Counted from the stretch's first letter, positions 19,449-28,738 are shown. The stretch: 64,000 bases of DNA from Streptomyces sp. GKU 895 (GCA_002027195.1 MWJO01000010.1:1-64000), one strand, 5' to 3'. Numbers and translations are program-made. The notes: generated by a model from the sequence alone, not told the origin.

Positions 19449-20458
19449 ATGGGACGACGGGCGCGCACGAGACGCGCCGGTACTTCGGCGGCACTCCTGG
19501 CCGCCGCGCTGACGGTTTCACTGGCGGCGGGCTGCACGGGCACGAGCGGGTCCGGCCGGCGGACGACGGCCGGGCGCCCGACCGGACGCACGGCGAGAGC
19601 CGGACCCCGGACGAGAGCCAGGAGCCGTCGGCGAGCGGGCTGACCGGTGCCTCCCCGCTCGCCGTGAAGATCGACAACGTCCGGGGGGCCCGGCCGCACA
19701 CCGGCACCGACTCCGCGGACATCGTCTACACCGAGCAGGTCGAGGGCGGTCTGAGCCGGCTGATGGCGGTCTACGCGACCAAGCTCCCGAAGGTCGTCGG
19801 GCCGGTGCGCAGCGCCCGGGAGTCCGACCTGGAGCTGCTGCGCCAGTTCGACCACCCGACGCTCGCCTTCTCCGGCGCCCAGGGGAAGCTGATGCCGCTG
19901 ATCAACAAGGCGCCGCTGGACCCACAGACGCCCGGCAAGACCTCCGGGGCCTACTTCCGCGGCACCGAGAAGGCCGCCCCGCACAACCTCTATCTCCGGC
20001 CGAACCGGCTGCTGCCCGCCGCTCCCGGCGCGGACGCCCTGACGACCGGCTTCACCTACGGCTCCGCCCCGTCCGGCGGCAGGAAGGACACCTCGGAGAC
20101 CGTGCGCTACCCGGCGGCCACCTACTCCTTCACCTGGTCGTCGAGCCGGAACCGCTACCTGGTCTCGATGGACGGCACGGCGGCGGTGACGACCGGGGGC
20201 AAGCGGCTCGCCCCGGCGACGGTCGTCGTGCAGTACGTCAAGATCCGCAAGTCCGGCTTCCACGACTTCCTCGGCAACAACACGCCGTACACGGAGACCG
20301 TGGGCTCGGGGAAGGCGAAGGTGCTGCGCGGCGGGAAGGCGTACGACGCCCGCTGGGAGCGCGACAGGGCGACGGACGGCACGACGTTCACGACGGGCGA
20401 CGGCGACCCGGTGAACTTCGCCAAGGGCCAGGTGTGGGTGCTGTTCGTGAAGGCCTAG
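19449..20458 (+). CDS. DUF3048 lipoprotein (YerB-like), frameshifted
   Basis: The start MGRRARTRRAG leads into a lipoprotein signal (LLAAALTVSLAAGC) in one frame. From about 19560-19625 onward the conserved body is in another frame (SGLTGASPLAVKIDNVRGARPHTG). It shows the DUF3048 pattern: AVKIDN, DIVYTEQVEGGLSRLMAVY, VGPVRSARESDLELL, FSGAQGKL, HNLYLRP. Total length is not a multiple of three, consistent with one lost base. The family is envelope-associated and of unknown function. It is monocistronic and convergent with pcaV. Confidence 0.75.
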
Positions 20459-20480
20459 CCGGCTTCCCGGCCTAGGGCTG
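20453..20480. terminator. Short inverted repeat between convergent genes
   Basis: CCTAGCCGG and CCGGCCTAGG face each other across CTTC, with one bulged base, overlapping the stop of the DUF3048 gene and just before the pcaV stop. It could act as a weak bidirectional terminator. Confidence 0.35.
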
Positions 20481-20936
20481 TGCCGCGAGGGGTTCCGTCG
20501 GATTGCGGAGCCCCTCGGCCGCGTCCGCGACCCGCTGGATCAGCTCGAAGAAGACGGACTGCTCGGCGGCGGAGAGCGGGGCGAGGAAGACCTGGTTCAT
20601 GCGGGCCGTGCGGAGGGTCAGCTTGCGGTGGGTGCGCACCCCGTCGTCGGTGAGGCGCAGCAGGAAGCGGCGGCCGTCCTGCGGGTCGCGCACCTTGTCG
20701 AGCAGCCCGCGGCGGCCGAGCCTGCTGATCACCTCGGCGATGGTCGACCGGTCGAGCCCCACCCGCTCCCCCACCGTGCGCTGGTCCAGACCCGGCTCGG
20801 CGACGAGCGCGTTGAGGACCGCGAACTGCGGTGAGGTGATCTCCTCCGAGACCATCGTGTTCCACAGCAGGTAGTGCGCCTGCTGGAGACGGCGGGCCAG
20901 GTGCCCGGGGTGGGTCGTGAGGTCCACCGCAGCCAT
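20472..20936 (-). CDS. pcaV: MarR-family repressor of protocatechuate genes (PcaV)
   Basis: The product has 154 residues from ATG 20936 (MAAVDLTTHPGHLARRLQQAHYLLW). It has a winged helix with TVGERVGLDRSTIAEVISRL as recognition region and DPQDGRRFLLRL as wing. Arg15 and His21, remembered as the protocatechuate-contacting residues of S. coelicolor PcaV, are present. The gene diverges from pcaH, the arrangement known for PcaV, which represses the pca operon until protocatechuate or related acids bind. The identification rests on sequence recall and context and is strong. Confidence 0.92.
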   Translation of the reverse strand: MAAVDLTTHPGHLARRLQQAHYLLWNTMVSEEITSPQFAVLNALVAEPGLDQRTVGERVGLDRSTIAEVISRLGRRGLLDKVRDPQDGRRFLLRLTDDGVRTHRKLTLRTARMNQVFLAPLSAAEQSVFFELIQRVADAAEGLRNPTEPLAAQP

Positions 20937-20963
20937 GTGCGCTCCCGAGAGTCGGATTCGTAC

Positions 20964-20977
20964 GTGCACTGAACAAT
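20964..20977. promoter_or_regulatory. Candidate PcaV site near pcaV start
   Basis: GTGCACTGAACAAT, read on the minus strand as ATTGTTCAGTGCAC, shares the TCAGTGC core with the site at 21081. Both lie in the pcaV-pcaH intergenic region, as expected for a repressor that controls itself and the divergent operon. Confidence 0.45.
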
Positions 20978-21080
20978 ACCGGCGGCAGACCGAGCTGTCT
21001 GCGGGCCGGTCAGCCGAGCGATCTCCAGGCCTTGACGCGATCCCCGTCCGATGGCAGCGTGAAGGAAACTTCACCAGAAT

Positions 21081-21096
21081 AGTCAGTGCCCTGAGT
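21081..21096. promoter_or_regulatory. Candidate PcaV operator before pcaH
   Basis: AGTCAGTGCCCTGAGT has inverted arms AGTCAG and CTGAGT around TGCC (five of six bases match), 14 bases upstream of the pcaH start codon. MarR regulators bind such short imperfect palindromes over promoters. Confidence 0.55.
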
Positions 21097-21109
21097 AATT
21101 GGATTCCTC

Positions 21110-21882
21110 ATGACCCTCACCCAGCACGACATCGACCAGGAGATCGCGGCCGAACACGCCGCCTACGAGAAGCGCCTCGCCGAGGGTGGCCCCGTGGAGC
21201 ACCAGCCGCGCCGCGACTACGCCCCCTACCGCTCCTCGGTCCTGCGCCATCCGAAGCAGCCGCCGATCACCATCGACGTGTCCAAGGACCCGGAACTGGT
21301 GGAGCTGCACTCCCCCGCCTTCGGGGAGCGGGACATCACCGAGATCGACAACGACCTCACCCGGCAGCACAACGGTGAGCCGATCGGCGAGCGCATCACC
21401 GTCTCCGGGCGGCTCCTCGACCGTGACGGGCGCCCGATCCGCGGTCAGCTGATAGAGATCTGGCAGGCCAACTCGGCGGGCCGGTACGCCCATCAGCGCG
21501 AGCAGCACGACGCCCCGCTGGACCCGAACTTCACCGGCGTCGGCCGCACCCTCACCGACGCGACGGCCAGTACCACTTCACGACCGTCCAGCCGGGCCCG
21601 TACCCGTGGCGCCAGCACCTCAACGCCTGGCGCCCGGCCCACATCCACTTCTCGCTGTTCGGCACGGCGTTCACCCAGCGGCTCGTCACGCAGATGTACT
21701 TCCCGGCCGATCCGCTGTTCCCGTACGACCCGATCATCCAGTCGGTGACCGACGACGCGGCCCGCCAGCGCCTCGTCGCGACGTACGACCACAACCTGTC
21801 GGTACCGGAGTTCTCGATGGGTTACCACTGGGACATCGTGCTCGACGGACCGCACGCCACCTGGATCGAAGAGGGACGCTGA
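21110..21882 (+). CDS. pcaH: Protocatechuate 3,4-dioxygenase beta subunit, frameshifted
   Basis: ATG 21110 starts MTLTQHDIDQEIAAEHAAYEKRL. The sequence follows the PcaH family through RITVSGRLLDRDGRPIRGQLIEIWQANSAGRY. At about 21562 a base, probably a G, is missing and the family sequence resumes in another frame as GQYHFTTVQPGPYPWR. It then carries PAHIHFSLFG with the two iron-binding histidines, ending WIEEGR. With pcaG it forms the Fe(III) intradiol dioxygenase that cleaves protocatechuate to 3-carboxy-cis,cis-muconate. As written the gene would give no active enzyme, yet the rest of the operon is intact, which favours sequence error. Confidence 0.85.
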
Positions 21883-21888
21883 CCTGCC

Positions 21889-22494
21889 ATGACGAAGATC
21901 GACACCAGCCGTCCGGAGACGGTCCTGCCGACCCCCTCGCACACCGTCGGCCCCTTCTACGGCCACGCCCTGCCCTTCCCGGGCGGTGAGGACATCGCCC
22001 CCGCCGGCCACCCGGACACGATCGCCGTGCACGGCTACATCTACGACGGCGCGGGCACCCCGCTGCCGGACGCGTTCGTGGAGCTGTGGGGCCCGGACCC
22101 GGACGGCAACATCCCGCGGGTCGACGGCTCGATGCGGCGCGACGGGGCCAGCGGCGGGTTCATGGGGCGCACCGGTGTGGAGTTCACCGGCTGGGGCCGC
22201 AGCCAGACGGACGCGAGCGGCCACTGGTCCGCGCGGACGCTGCGGCCGGGTGCGCGCGGACAGAGCGCTCCGTACCTCAGCGTCTGCATCTTCGCGCGCG
22301 GCCTGCTGGTGCACCTGTACACCCGCATCTACCTGCCCGGCGACGACGCGGCACTCGCCGCCGATCCCCTGCTGTCCCGGGTGGACGAGGCGCGCCGGGG
22401 CACGCTGATCGCGACGGACGGCGGCCACGGCACCTACCGTTTCGACATCCGCCTTCAGGGCGAAGGCGAGACGGTCTTCCTGGAGTTCCAGTGA
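21889..22494 (+). CDS. pcaG: Protocatechuate 3,4-dioxygenase alpha subunit
   Basis: The product has 201 residues, the usual PcaG length. It begins six bases after the pcaH stop. Conserved features are PTPSHTVGPFYGHALPF near the N-terminus, VHGYIYDGAGTPLPDAFVELWGPDPDG, and GQSAPYLSVCIFARGLLVHLYTRIYLP toward the end, where PcaG lacks the iron ligands that PcaH supplies. It pairs with PcaH in the dioxygenase. The stop overlaps the pcaB GTG by four bases, so translation is coupled. Confidence 0.92.
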   Translation: MTKIDTSRPETVLPTPSHTVGPFYGHALPFPGGEDIAPAGHPDTIAVHGYIYDGAGTPLPDAFVELWGPDPDGNIPRVDGSMRRDGASGGFMGRTGVEFTGWGRSQTDASGHWSARTLRPGARGQSAPYLSVCIFARGLLVHLYTRIYLPGDDAALAADPLLSRVDEARRGTLIATDGGHGTYRFDIRLQGEGETVFLEFQ

Positions 22495-23816
22495 CATCTG
22501 CCCCGGAGCCGGACGCCGGCCTCCTCGCCCCCGGGTGGGCCGGTTCCCCCGCCGCGTCCGCGACGAGCGACGCCGCGTACCTGCGCGCGCTGCTCGACGC
22601 GGAGGCCGCGCTGACCCGCGCGCAGGCCGTGCTGGGCCTGGCGCCCGAGGCGGCCGGCACGTCGGTCACCGCCGCCGCGGGGTCGGACGCCTTCGACGCC
22701 CGGGACCTCGCGGTCCGGGCGCGGGCGGGCGGCAATCCGGTGATCCCGCTGGTCGCCGACCTGACGAAGGCGGTGGGGGCGCAGTACGGCCCGTACGTCC
22801 ACCGGGGCGCGACCAGCCAGGACATCCTGGACACGGCGACGATGCTGGTAGCCGCGCGCACCCTCGACCTGATCCGCGCCGACCTCGCGCGGACGGAGAC
22901 GGCGCTGGCCCGGCTGGCCGCCGACCACCGGGACACGCCCATGCCGGGGCGCACGCTCACCCAGCACGCCGTACCGACGACCTTCGGTCTGAAGGCCGCC
23001 GGCTGGCGGTCCCTGGTGCTGGACGCCCGGGACCGGGTGACCACCGTACGGACCTCGCTCCCCGCCCAACTCGGCGGCGCGGCCGGGACCTTGGCCGCCT
23101 TCACCGCGTACGGCGCCGAGGACCCCACCGCGCTCGTGGCGGCGTACGCGCGCGAACTCGGCCTGCGCGAACCCGAGCTGCCCTGGCACACCCTGCGCAC
23201 CCCGATCGCCGACCTCGCGGGATGTCTGGCCTTCGCGGCCGGGGCCCTCGGCAAGATCGCCACGGATGTGCTGACGCTGGCCCGCACCGAGATCGCCGAG
23301 CTGGCGGAGGGCAGCGGCGGCGGATCGTCGGCCATGCCGCACAAGGCGAATCCCGTACGGTCCACCCTCGTCGCCGCCGCCGCGCGGCGGGCGCCGCAGC
23401 TCGCCGCGACGCTGTACGGCTCGCTGGCCGCCGAGGACGAGCGGCCGGCCGGCGCCTGGCACGCCGAGTGGGAGCCGCTGCGGGACCTGCTGAGGCTGGT
23501 CGGCGGTGCGGCCCGCGATGCCGCCGAACTCACCGAGGGGCTGCGGGTGAACGCGGACGCCATGCGCGAACACCTCGATCTCACCCACGGGTTGATCGTC
23601 TCCGAGCGGCTGTCCGCCGACCTGGCTCCGGTGCTGGGCCGGGCCCGCGCGAAGGAACTGCTGACCGAGCTCGCGCGGCGCTCCTATACCGAGGGGCGTT
23701 CCCTGACGGAACTCCTGGCGGAGCAGCCGGAGTTGGAGAAGGCCGTCGACCTCGACCCCGCCCACTACACCGGCGCCGCCGGAACCCTCACCGACCGTGC
23801 TCTGGAGCGACGTTGA
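22491..23816 (+). CDS. pcaB: 3-carboxy-cis,cis-muconate cycloisomerase
   Basis: The product has 441 residues from GTG 22491. It belongs to the fumarase/aspartase superfamily, as shown by the signature GSSAMPHKANPVRSTL and the upstream conserved segments GGNPVIPLV and YVHRGATSQDILDT. It lactonises 3-carboxy-cis,cis-muconate, the product of PcaHG, to gamma-carboxymuconolactone. It overlaps pcaG upstream and pcaL downstream by four bases each, so all four enzymes of the branch are made from one message. Confidence 0.93.
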   Translation: MTSAPEPDAGLLAPGWAGSPAASATSDAAYLRALLDAEAALTRAQAVLGLAPEAAGTSVTAAAGSDAFDARDLAVRARAGGNPVIPLVADLTKAVGAQYGPYVHRGATSQDILDTATMLVAARTLDLIRADLARTETALARLAADHRDTPMPGRTLTQHAVPTTFGLKAAGWRSLVLDARDRVTTVRTSLPAQLGGAAGTLAAFTAYGAEDPTALVAAYARELGLREPELPWHTLRTPIADLAGCLAFAAGALGKIATDVLTLARTEIAELAEGSGGGSSAMPHKANPVRSTLVAAAARRAPQLAATLYGSLAAEDERPAGAWHAEWEPLRDLLRLVGGAARDAAELTEGLRVNADAMREHLDLTHGLIVSERLSADLAPVLGRARAKELLTELARRSYTEGRSLTELLAEQPELEKAVDLDPAHYTGAAGTLTDRALERR

Positions 23817-24934
23817 CCGCCACACTCCTCAACCACCACACCGAAGGCCCCGCTTCGGCGGCTCCGCTCCTGCTGGGCCCGTCGCTCGGCACGTCGTACG
23901 CCCTGTGGGACAAGATCGCGCCGGAGCTGTCGATCACCCACCGGGTGGTCCGCTGGGATCTTCCCGGGCACGGCGGGAGCCCGGCCGATCTGATCGGCCC
24001 CGGCGCCACCGTCGCCGACCTCGCCGACCTGGTGCTCGCGCTCGCCGACTCCCTCGGCATCGAGCGCTTCGCCTACGCCGGGGTGTCGCTGGGCGGCGCG
24101 GTCGGCCTGCACCTGGCCGTCCACCACCCGGAGCGGCTGTCCTCGCTGGCCGTGATCTGTTCCTCGGCCCACTTCAACGGGGCTAAGCCCTGGGAGGAGC
24201 GGGCCGCGCGGGTCCGCGCCGAGGGGCTTGACTGGCTCGTGGAGAGCGCGGACGCCCGCTGGTTCACGCCCGGATTCAGCGTGCCCCGGCTGGTCCAGGA
24301 CCAGCGGGACGCCGACCCGGAGGCCTACGCCGCCTGCTGCGACGCGCTCGCCGCGTTCGACCTGCGGGAGCGGCTGCCGGAGATCGCCGCGCGGACGCTG
24401 CTGGTCGCCGGCCGGGACGATCAGGCGACGCCGCCCGCGCATCTGCGCGAGATCGCCGACGCGGTGCCCGGTGCCGCGCTCGTCGAGATCCCGGGCGCCG
24501 CGCATCTGGCGCCCGCGCAATGCCCGGAGGCCGTCCTGACGGCCCTGCGCGCGCACTTCGACGGCGGGGCCAGGCGCGGCATGGAGGTACGGCGCGAGGT
24601 GCTGGGCGACACCCATGTGGACCGGGCGCAGGCCCGGCAGACCGCGTTCACCGCCCGCTACCAGGACTTCATCTCGCGCTACGCCTGGGGCGAGATCTGG
24701 ACCGACCCCACCCTCAGCCGCCGCGAACGCAGCATGATCACACTGACGGCGCTGGTCGCACACGGCCACTACGACGAGCTGGCCATGCATGTGCGGGCGG
24801 CCCGGCGCAACGGGCTCACGCCGGACGAGATCGGGGCCGTGCTGCTGCAGACGGCCGTGTACTGCGGGGTCCCAGCGGCGAACTCGGCGTTCGCGGCGGC
24901 CCAGCGGGTGCTGGCGGAGGACGGCGAAGCCTGA
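23813..24934 (+). CDS. pcaL: PcaL: enol-lactone hydrolase fused to carboxymuconolactone decarboxylase
   Basis: The product has 373 residues from a TTG start in the TTGA overlap with pcaB. Residues 1-~255 are an alpha/beta hydrolase (PcaD-like) with the nucleophile elbow GVSLGG, an Asp in GRDDQ and a late His in GAAHLAP. Residues ~260-373 are a carboxymuconolactone decarboxylase domain (PcaC-like): RREVLGDTHVDRA, FISRYAWGEIW, LTALVAHGHYDELAMHV. The fusion carries out two successive steps, decarboxylation and lactone hydrolysis, to beta-ketoadipate. PcaL fusions are known in actinomycetes. Confidence 0.93.
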   Translation: MTATLLNHHTEGPASAAPLLLGPSLGTSYALWDKIAPELSITHRVVRWDLPGHGGSPADLIGPGATVADLADLVLALADSLGIERFAYAGVSLGGAVGLHLAVHHPERLSSLAVICSSAHFNGAKPWEERAARVRAEGLDWLVESADARWFTPGFSVPRLVQDQRDADPEAYAACCDALAAFDLRERLPEIAARTLLVAGRDDQATPPAHLREIADAVPGAALVEIPGAAHLAPAQCPEAVLTALRAHFDGGARRGMEVRREVLGDTHVDRAQARQTAFTARYQDFISRYAWGEIWTDPTLSRRERSMITLTALVAHGHYDELAMHVRAARRNGLTPDEIGAVLLQTAVYCGVPAANSAFAAAQRVLAEDGEA

Positions 24935-24966
24935 CCCTGCCGGTCGTACCCTCACCCGTATCTGCC

Positions 24967-25002
24967 ACATGCCTCCGCCGGGCGCCTACGGTGGAGGCAT
25001 GT
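24967..25002 (+). promoter_or_regulatory. Inverted repeat covering -10, RBS and start of SDR gene
   Basis: Arms ACATGCCTCCGCC (24967-24979) and GGTGGAGGCATGT (24990-25002) pair over 13 positions with one G-T wobble and a 10-base loop. The right arm includes the GGAGG ribosome site and the ATG at 24999. TACGGT (24987-24992) is also a plausible -10 element six bases from ATG. The site could be an RNA hairpin hiding the start, or an operator over a leaderless promoter. Confidence 0.6.
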
Positions 25003-25790
25003 CGACTGTTCTGATCACCGGCGCCACCTCCGGCCTCGGCCGCTACGTCGCCTTCGAGCTGGTCCGCTCCGGGCATGTGGTCCTCGCCCACGGCCGCGAC
25101 CCGGGCCGTACCGAGCGCCTGGTCGAGGAGCTCCGCACGGAGGGCGACGCCGAGGCGTTCGTCGCCGACCTGTCCTCGCTGGCCCAGGTGCGCGAGCTCG
25201 GCGCGCATGTCGCAGGCGCGCATCCCGACCTGGACGTGCTGATCAACAACGCGGGGGTGGGCGCCGGTTCACCCGGCTCGGCCCGCGAGCTGAGCGCCGA
25301 CGGCCACGAACTGAGGCTCGCCGTGAACTACTTGGCGCCGGTGGCCCTGACCCGCGCCCTGCTGCCGACGCTGCGCGCCAACACCCCGGCCCGGATCGTC
25401 AACGTGGGCTCGGTGGGGCAGAACCCCGTCGACTTCGACGACATCGAGTTCCGCCGCGGCTATGACGGCTTCGCGGCATACTGCCGGGCCAAGTTCGCCC
25501 TGGCGGCCCATACGTTCACCCTGGCCGAGGAGTTGGCGGACACGGGCGTCGCGGTGAACGTCCTGCACCCGGCCACGTTCATGGACACGGCGATGGTCCG
25601 CGAGGGCGGCGTCACGCCCCGGAGCACGGTGGCGGACGGCGCCCCGGGCGTACTGGCCCTGGCCACCCGGGAGTTGGGGACGGGCGGCTACTTCGACGGC
25701 CCGAACAGGGCGCGGGCGCACGAGATGACGTACGACAGCGATGTGCGGAAGCGACTGGCGGCGGTGACCGATCAGTTGCTCACCCTGTGA
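24999..25790 (+). CDS. Short-chain dehydrogenase/reductase
   Basis: The product has 263 residues, a classical-size SDR. The cofactor motif is TGATSGLGRY (7-16), then LINNAG, a catalytic Ser region NVGSVGQ and catalytic YCRAK (Tyr-x3-Lys). The C-terminal third is close to WW-domain-oxidoreductase/retinol-dehydrogenase-like bacterial SDRs. The substrate is unknown. It follows pcaL by 64 bases but has its own start region inside an inverted repeat, so it is probably not simply part of the pca operon. Its stop is one base from the convergent ATPase gene. Confidence 0.88.
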   Translation: MSTVLITGATSGLGRYVAFELVRSGHVVLAHGRDPGRTERLVEELRTEGDAEAFVADLSSLAQVRELGAHVAGAHPDLDVLINNAGVGAGSPGSARELSADGHELRLAVNYLAPVALTRALLPTLRANTPARIVNVGSVGQNPVDFDDIEFRRGYDGFAAYCRAKFALAAHTFTLAEELADTGVAVNVLHPATFMDTAMVREGGVTPRSTVADGAPGVLALATRELGTGGYFDGPNRARAHEMTYDSDVRKRLAAVTDQLLTL

Positions 25791-25791
25791 G

Positions 25792-28476
25792 CTAGCGCAG
25801 TCCCCGTCCCGTCTCCAGAACCTCCCGCGCCTGCGCCACCAACCCGTCCGCCCCGCAGGACCTGGCCAGCGCCAGCCCCCGCTGGATCTCCGCCACCGAC
25901 CGTGCGGCGATCCCGTACTCCACCCGGGCGGCCGCGTGTTCGTACTGGCAGGGCGAGGCTTCCAGGTAGGTCACCGCCTGGGACAGCAGCCGCATCGCCC
26001 GCTGCCCCGTCTCCAGCGCGGCGGCGCACCGCAGTGCCTCACCGATGGCGGTGTCGGTGCCGAACCGCTCGGCCCGTCGCCGCGCGTCCGTGGCGAGTTG
26101 GGCGGCGCGGGCCGGGTCCTGGCCGGCCAGGGCGCGGGCGAGGTCGAGGGCCCAGGGGACCATGACCGGGTTGTGGTGGCCGCGGGCCGCCGCCGCCTTC
26201 TCCGCGGCCTCCAGTTCGTTGATGCCGTCCTGGGTGCGGCCCACGGCCAACAGCAGCCGGCCGCGGACCGAGCGCGGGTCGGGCAGCACGATCGTCGACG
26301 GGTAGGGCGGGGCGAAGCCGTACTGCTCGGCGATCTCCCAGGCCGCGTCGACATGTCCACGGGCGAGCAGCGTGTCGACGAGATTGCAGGTGGCCGACCA
26401 GTACAGGGGCAGCCCGCGGGCGACCCGGTCGGCGATGCGCAGCGACTCGCGCAGTGACTCCTCGGCTTCCCTGAGGCGGCCGCGCCTGCGGTGGTTGAAG
26501 CCGAGGAAGGCGTGGGCGAGGGCGAGGTGGCCGCCGCTCCAGCCGGCGGACTCGTAGGTGCGCAGCGCGTCGGTGAACATGCTCTCCGCGCGGTCGAGCC
26601 GGTCGGTGTAGGTGTAGGAGCTGGCCAGCATCATCAGGATCTCCAGGCCCCACTCGGTGTCGGTCCAGCCGAGTCCGGGGGCCAGGCGGCCGTTGACGAG
26701 GGCGCGGTCGCTGAGTTCGACGACGACCTCGGCGTTCTCCCCGTGGGTCATGGCGTCGAAGCCGCGCAGGATGAGCAGGGCCCGCTCGGAGTTGTCCCGG
26801 CCCGCGCAGCCCGAGGCGAGTTCGGCGAGCCGCTCGGAGCGGCCCGGGGAGCCGGCCTCGCCCGCGTGGATGCCCTCCCACATGTACTGCACGGCCTTGA
26901 GCCGGAGTTGGGACGGCCCGGGTTCGTGCCGGGCGGCCTCCGCCTCGACCGTGCGGACGGCGTCGTCCAGCTGGTCGTTGTGGATCAGGGCCTGGGAGAG
27001 GCGGACGACGGCGTCGACGCGCTCGGCGCTGTCGAGGCCCGGCATGGCGAGCGCGGACTGGAGGTGGTCGACGGTGGTGGCCGGTGCGGTCAGGAGGGTG
27101 GCGCAGCCCAGTTCGTAGAGCACGCGCGCGGGGGACTCCGGCCGGGGCGGTTCCAGCAGGGCCCGCTCCAGACAGCGGCGGGCCGCGTCGGGTGCGCCGA
27201 CGGCGAGGTGTTCGCGGGCGGCCTCGCGGAGCTGCTCGACGAGTTCCTCGTCGTCGTCCGGGTGAACCTGGAGGAGGTGCCGGGAGGCCATCGCCGCGCC
27301 GAGCCCGGAGTCGGTGACGACACGGGCGGCGATGCCGTGCATCGCGGTGCACAGCGCGGGCGGGATGGAGTTGTAGACGGCGCTGGCGATGAGCGGGTGG
27401 ACGAACTCCAGGTCGCCGTCGCCGGTCGGGGCGACGGCGGGGTCGGGTTCGGTCAGGATGCGGGCGCTGCGCAGGAGTTCGGCGCAGCGGACGGCGTCCT
27501 CGGTGCTCATGGTGGCGAGCTTGGCGACGAGGCCGACGGAGATGCCGGTGCCGAGGATGGCGGCCGCCCAGGCGAACCGGGTGGCCTCGATGCCGAGGCC
27601 TTCGAGACGGGCGACGAGGCCGCTGCCGCGGGCGGAGCGGTTGAGCGCGCGCAGTTCGGGGGCCTGGGCCTCGACCGGTTCGAGTTCGCTGTCCTGGACC
27701 TTGGCGAGGAGTTCGACGGTCTCGTAGGGGTTGCCGCCGGTGACGGCCCACACCTCGCGGCAGAAGGGGGCGTCGGCGTGTTCGCCCAGGGTGGCGCGGG
27801 TCAGCCGGGCGGTGGCGTCCGGGGTCAGCGCGCTGAGTGTGGCGACGGGGGCGTCCGCTGCGGTGGCGACGGCGTCGAGGTGGCGGGCGCTCTCGCCGCC
27901 GACCTCTCCGGGGCGGCGCGCCACCACGACCAGGACGGACAGGTCGTCGAGGCGCTCGACGAACGCGGCGAGCCAGCGCAGCGTCTCCTGGTCGGCCCAG
28001 TGGGCGTCGTCGATGACGAGGACGAGTGGCCAGTCCCGGCGGGCGAGGCGGCGTACGGCGGCCACGAGGCCGTCGTTCACGCCCTGCGGGTCGGCGTTGC
28101 GCTCACCGGGCTCGGTCAGGCCGAGGGCGGGGCCGGCGATGTCGTACCAGTCGCCGAGGTACTCGCGCGCCTCCTCCGGCATCAGGGACACCAGGGCGGG
28201 CTGGAGCAGCTGCCGCAGCACGTTGAAGGGGACGGACCTGAGGGTCTCGCCGCCGCGGGCGGACCAGACGGTGCAGCCGCGCGCCTCCGCCATGCGCCGT
28301 GCCTCGGCCAGCAGCGCGGTCTTGCCGAGTCCGGCCTCGCCCCGGAACACCAGGACGCTGCCCGAGGACGAGCGGTCCGCGCGCAAGGTGTCGATCGCCC
28401 GGTCGACGGCGGCGACCTCTTCGTCGCGCTCCCACAGGGCGGCCGAGGCGGCCTGTGGGGGCCGTACCTCCGTCAT
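25792..28476 (-). CDS. LAL-type AAA/TPR regulator lacking the LuxR HTH
   Basis: The product has 894 residues from ATG 28476 with GGGGAGG upstream. The N-terminal AAA/NACHT-like module has Walker A GEAGLGKTA and Walker B LVLVIDDAHWAD, then a winged-helix-like segment and a long TPR-type helical array (SLRESLRIADRVARGLPLYW, ELEAAEKAAAARGH). Large LuxR-family regulators of this type normally end in a ~65-residue LuxR HTH. This one stops at AREVLETGRGLR, just before where it would begin, and the SDR gene abuts. It may regulate by protein contact or have lost its DNA-binding end. Confidence 0.82.
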   Translation of the reverse strand: MTEVRPPQAASAALWERDEEVAAVDRAIDTLRADRSSSGSVLVFRGEAGLGKTALLAEARRMAEARGCTVWSARGGETLRSVPFNVLRQLLQPALVSLMPEEAREYLGDWYDIAGPALGLTEPGERNADPQGVNDGLVAAVRRLARRDWPLVLVIDDAHWADQETLRWLAAFVERLDDLSVLVVVARRPGEVGGESARHLDAVATAADAPVATLSALTPDATARLTRATLGEHADAPFCREVWAVTGGNPYETVELLAKVQDSELEPVEAQAPELRALNRSARGSGLVARLEGLGIEATRFAWAAAILGTGISVGLVAKLATMSTEDAVRCAELLRSARILTEPDPAVAPTGDGDLEFVHPLIASAVYNSIPPALCTAMHGIAARVVTDSGLGAAMASRHLLQVHPDDDEELVEQLREAAREHLAVGAPDAARRCLERALLEPPRPESPARVLYELGCATLLTAPATTVDHLQSALAMPGLDSAERVDAVVRLSQALIHNDQLDDAVRTVEAEAARHEPGPSQLRLKAVQYMWEGIHAGEAGSPGRSERLAELASGCAGRDNSERALLILRGFDAMTHGENAEVVVELSDRALVNGRLAPGLGWTDTEWGLEILMMLASSYTYTDRLDRAESMFTDALRTYESAGWSGGHLALAHAFLGFNHRRRGRLREAEESLRESLRIADRVARGLPLYWSATCNLVDTLLARGHVDAAWEIAEQYGFAPPYPSTIVLPDPRSVRGRLLLAVGRTQDGINELEAAEKAAAARGHHNPVMVPWALDLARALAGQDPARAAQLATDARRRAERFGTDTAIGEALRCAAALETGQRAMRLLSQAVTYLEASPCQYEHAAARVEYGIAARSVAEIQRGLALARSCGADGLVAQAREVLETGRGLR

Positions 28477-28738
28477 CCCGTTACCTCCCCAAGTCGCCCG
28501 AACGACGTACAGATCTCGAGCGTAGCCGTCCGATCGGCCACGCGGAGGGCGGTCCGGGGAGCTGTTCCCTCGACGGGTGACAGCGAGTGCGGGCGGGCGA
28601 CGCGAAGCGCCCGCGGCCGGCACGTCAGGGACGTCGGAACCGTCAACCGGCCACGCAGCGGGCGGGACTTGTACGACTCGTCCCGAAGTGACCGTCAATA
28701 CGCGCCCGTCCTCTCATCCGCCTTTCACCGACGCCTCA

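Noticed and set aside
27389..28525. Plus-strand open frames opposite the LAL-type ATPase
   Set aside because: The minus-strand protein has intact Walker motifs and TPR helices. The opposite frames are Ser/Arg-rich without motifs.
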